A stretch of DNA of 16,525 bases, from NCBI GenBank assembly GCA_016220045.1, contig JACRIP010000155.1:1-16525 (forward strand). Reading direction: 5' to 3'. This DNA is from Planctomycetota bacterium (GTDB lineage: Bacteria > Planctomycetota > MHYJ01 > WSZJ01 > JACPWG01). Shown piece by piece: positions 14,782 to 16,525 of this stretch. The notes beneath the pieces were generated by a model, which had not been told where the DNA came from, did no database searches, and saw only the letters and a program-made list of their open reading frames with translations. Both the position numbers and the translations under genes were made by a program. Each line of letters starts with the position of its first letter. Position 1 is the stretch's first letter.

Positions 14782-14809
14782 TTGACATCGGGAAGCTTCC
14801 TGGTAGAAT
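14782..14809 (+). promoter_or_regulatory. Strong sigma-70-type promoter upstream of flbD
   Basis: A perfect TTGACA (14782-14787) and TAGAAT (14804-14809) are 16 bp apart, in a region just after the repeat array. The spacer contains the perfect 10-bp palindrome GGAAGCTTCC (14791-14800), a possible operator. It would start a transcript near 14816 that reads flbD, motA and motB independently of the sigma-54 promoter. Confidence 0.75.
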
Positions 14810-14815
14810 GGCGCA

Positions 14816-15198
14816 ACCGGTTTTGGCGTAGGAAGAAGCGGTGACTAGGCCGGGTCAGAATCGAGCCGACTCCGAGCCCGGTTGGGACCGATAACACGGC
14901 AACGCGGCTCGCCGCGCCGGACCGTCCGGAGCGGCCTTTCGGCTCGTTTGGGGTCGCGCCTTCAGAGGCGGTCGCAAGAGGTCGATTCGGTCGGGAACGC
15001 CTCCTTCTGGGGATCGGGCCTGCCCCACGAGACTCCGGCCCCGGTGACCTCGCGGCGCAGGCCGTCCGGCCTGCACCGAAGCGCCACCGCTCGCTGCCGT
15101 TTGCGACCGCTTCTTCAGGCGGACCGCGGGGCCCCGGCGGGCGGACTGCTCCAGTCGCTGCGTTTCTTCGGCTGCCGCGGCGGCGCGGCGAGGGCTGC
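14816..15198 (+). other. About 380-nt leader or non-coding RNA region before flbD
   Basis: No convincing gene is present. An Arg-rich open frame (14882-15202, TTG start, no ribosome-binding site) overlaps the flbD start but lacks believable composition. The predicted transcript can fold: CCGGGT/GCCCGG near 14852-14880, and a perfect 7-bp stem GCAGGCC/GGCCTGC with a 4-nt loop at 15057-15074, enclosed by CGGTG/CACCG. It matches no RNA family that I recognise (checked by eye for tmRNA, RNase P, SRP and 6S signatures). It could be a structured leader, an unnamed small RNA, or the remnant of lost genes. Confidence 0.4.
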
Positions 15199-15390
15199 AT
15201 GATTCGCCTGACCCGCTTGAACGACCGGCCGATCGTCGTCCACGTGGACCAGATCCAGTTCGTGGAGGAAACGCCCGACACGCTCGTCACCCTCGTGAAC
15301 CACGACCGCATCCTGGTGCGCGAAAGCGTCGACGAGGTCGTCCGCCGCGCGGTCGAATTCCTGCGCACCGTGCGCAGCTTCGCCCCCTGA
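15199..15390 (+). CDS. flbD: Flagellar FlbD family protein
   Basis: The 63-residue product matches the small FlbD family end to end: MIRLTRLN at the start, an I-Q-F-V-E-E-T-P-D-T core, then VTLVNHDRILVRESVDEVV. The family is a small cytoplasmic protein usually encoded between hook genes and motA/motB; its molecular role is unclear. It is not the Caulobacter FlbD transcription activator. AGGG lies 4 nt before ATG 15199. motA follows after 31 bp. Confidence 0.93.
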   Translation: MIRLTRLNDRPIVVHVDQIQFVEETPDTLVTLVNHDRILVRESVDEVVRRAVEFLRTVRSFAP

Positions 15391-15421
15391 CCCGTGGCCT
15401 CCTACGTTTGGGCAACCTTCC

Positions 15422-16183
15422 GTGGTCGATATCGCGTCGATCTTCGGGCTCTTCATCGGCTTCTTCCTGCTGGCGGCGGGCATCCTCGACCGGACGCCGC
15501 TGAGCCTGTACTTCGACCTCTCCTCGGTCTACATCACCTTCGGCGGCGCCCTGGCGGCGACGATCGTGCAGTTTTCGGCGAACGACCTCTCACGCATTCC
15601 GAGCGTGGTCTGGCAGGTCTTCTGGATCCGCCCGCAGTCGCCGCTCGAGCTGATCAAGGATCTGGTGCGCTACGCGGAAATCGCGCGGCGCGACGGCATC
15701 CTCGCGCTCGAAGGCGTGACCGAGGAGATCCACGACGAGTTCATGGTCCGCGGCCTGCAGCTCGCCGTGGACGGCACCGACCCCGAGTCGATCCAGATGA
15801 TGCTCGTGACCGAGCTGGAAAACCTGCGCGATCGGCACGAACGCGCGCGCCGGGTCTTCGACGCCCTGGCGACCTATCTGCCCGCCATGGGCATGGTCGG
15901 CACGGTCATCGGGCTCGTGGCCATGCTGCGCAACCTGCAGGACCCGAAGATCATCGGCCCCGCGATGGCGACCGCCCTCCTGACCACGCTCTACGGCGCG
16001 GTCGGCTGCTACCTGGTCGCCATGCCCATGGCCAAGAAGCTGGAGATGCGTTCCCGCGAAGAGGTCCTCCTCAAGGAGATGATCATCCGCGGCGTCATGT
16101 CCATCCAGTCGGGCGATAACCCGAGAGTGGTGGAACAGAAGCTGCGGATCTACCTGCCGCCGCGGTTGCGCCAGGCGGGGTGA
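15422..16183 (+). CDS. motA: Flagellar motor stator protein MotA
   Basis: The 253-residue protein has four TM segments (about 4-21, 33-50, 151-169 and 179-201) and the large cytoplasmic loop between TM2 and TM3. The loop holds R89/R90 and E97 in RRDGILALE, matching the residues that contact FliG. P154 in YLPAMGMVGTVIGL and P202 at the end of TM4 match the conserved stator prolines. With MotB it forms the ion-conducting stator that pushes FliG. The start is GTG 15422; no good ribosome-binding site is seen, and the next Met lies deep in the loop. Proton or sodium use cannot be decided here. Confidence 0.96.
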   Translation: MVDIASIFGLFIGFFLLAAGILDRTPLSLYFDLSSVYITFGGALAATIVQFSANDLSRIPSVVWQVFWIRPQSPLELIKDLVRYAEIARRDGILALEGVTEEIHDEFMVRGLQLAVDGTDPESIQMMLVTELENLRDRHERARRVFDALATYLPAMGMVGTVIGLVAMLRNLQDPKIIGPAMATALLTTLYGAVGCYLVAMPMAKKLEMRSREEVLLKEMIIRGVMSIQSGDNPRVVEQKLRIYLPPRLRQAG

Positions 16184-16354
16184 TCCGATGGCGGATTGCG
16201 GATTTCGAATTGCGGACTTCGGAGTGACGCGATTCGCGCCCGCGCCCGCCGCTTCGCCGCGCTGCGGACCGACTCGGGAGTCAGCAGATTCCGCGGCAGG
16301 GCCGATTGGGTGCCGCGGCAATCCGCAATCCGCAATCCGAAATCCGCAATGCGA
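16184..16354. repeat. Palindromic pair of heptamer arrays between motA and motB
   Basis: Left arm: GCGGATT, GCGGATT, TCGAATT, GCGGACT, TCGGAGT (16191-16225). Right arm: AATCCGC, AATCCGC, AATCCGA, AATCCGC, AATGCGA (16320-16354), the reverse complement in matching order. Three heptamers pair at 19 of 21 positions in register and the flanking ones at 5 of 7. Between them is about 95 bp that also folds on itself in part, with GACTC/GAGTC (16271-16282) near the centre. No open frame of substance is present. Confidence 0.9.
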
Positions 16355-16392
16355 TCGCCCGGGTCGGAATGCTGGCATCGGAGAGTCGCCCC

Positions 16393-16525
16393 ATGGCCCT
16401 GACCCGGTCCCGTTCGGGCGCCGAAGAAGGCGCGGCGATCTGGACCCTGACCTTCGCCGACCTGACCATGCAGGTGCTGGTCTTCTTCGTGCTCTTTTTC
16501 TCGCTCTCCTCGACCGACATCGTGA
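16393..16525 (+). CDS. motB: Flagellar stator protein MotB, 3' end outside the window
   Basis: The first 44 residues are visible. They contain W-T-L-T-F-A-D-L followed by the single hydrophobic segment QVLVFFVLFFSLSS, the MotB N-terminal pattern. Asp23 in TFAD is the expected ion-binding aspartate. The basic residues before the TM segment fit the cytoplasmic N-terminus. GGAGAG (16380-16385) lies 7 nt before ATG 16393. The periplasmic OmpA-like peptidoglycan-binding domain is beyond the window. Usually motB follows motA directly; here a 209-bp repeat element separates them. Confidence 0.92.
   Translation, partial: MALTRSRSGAEEGAAIWTLTFADLTMQVLVFFVLFFSLSSTDIV

Noticed and set aside
14882..15202. 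106-residue Arg-rich frame overlapping the flbD start
   Set aside because: TTG start without ribosome-binding site, about one fifth Arg, no domain; kept as leader or non-coding region.

Overview
The window is high-GC, tightly packed bacterial DNA. Every supported gene lies on the + strand, and it carries a large part of a flagellar gene cluster. A full MS-ring, switch and export set (FliE, FliF, FliG, FliH, FliI, FliJ) is followed by FlbB/MotE-like, FlbD, MotA and the start of MotB. This points to a motile Gram-negative-type bacterium. I cannot name the phylum from sequence alone. GC-rich genes together with short-period tandem and palindromic repeats between operons recall planctomycete/PVC-like and related uncultured lineages, but that is a weak inference.

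Layout. 1-1148: no convincing gene; it opens with half of a palindromic repeat and holds several strong hairpins and a likely promoter. 1149-4764: a small MerR-type regulator, a large membrane-anchored TPR protein overlapping it, and a soluble histidine kinase. 4765-5161: a 230-bp near-perfect palindrome with hexamer repeats at its centre and decamer repeats at its edges. 5162-6685: a sigma-54-dependent NtrC-type response regulator. 6686-6950: a consensus-quality sigma-54 promoter (6886-6901) and an inverted repeat 17 bp upstream of it. 6951-12877: fliE, a separate FliF-N-terminus-like gene, fliF, fliG, fliH and fliI. 12987-14655: an unknown small gene, fliJ and a MotE/FlbB-like gene, ending in a 7-bp tandem array. 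14763-15198: a good sigma-70 promoter and a long leader with no clear gene. 15199-16183: flbD and motA. 16184-16392: a second, palindromic 7-bp array. 16393-end: motB, cut by the window edge.

How it works together. The kinase and response regulator resemble the FlrB/FlrC, FleS/FleR or FlgS/FlgR pairs that switch on middle flagellar genes through sigma-54. The sigma-54 promoter directly in front of fliE fits that circuit. The downstream genes then build the MS ring and switch (FliF, FliG), the export ATPase complex (FliH, FliI, FliJ) and the stator (MotA, MotB).

Most notable points: an extra small protein resembling the FliF N-terminus (transmembrane segment plus first ring-building motif) directly before a complete fliF; a His-rich tetrapeptide-repeat tail and long N-terminal extension on FliI; an unrecognised conserved-looking gene between fliI and fliJ; the absence of the hook genes often found between flbB and flbD, with a repeat array at that place; and palindromic elements built from short tandem repeats in most of the larger gene-free intervals.
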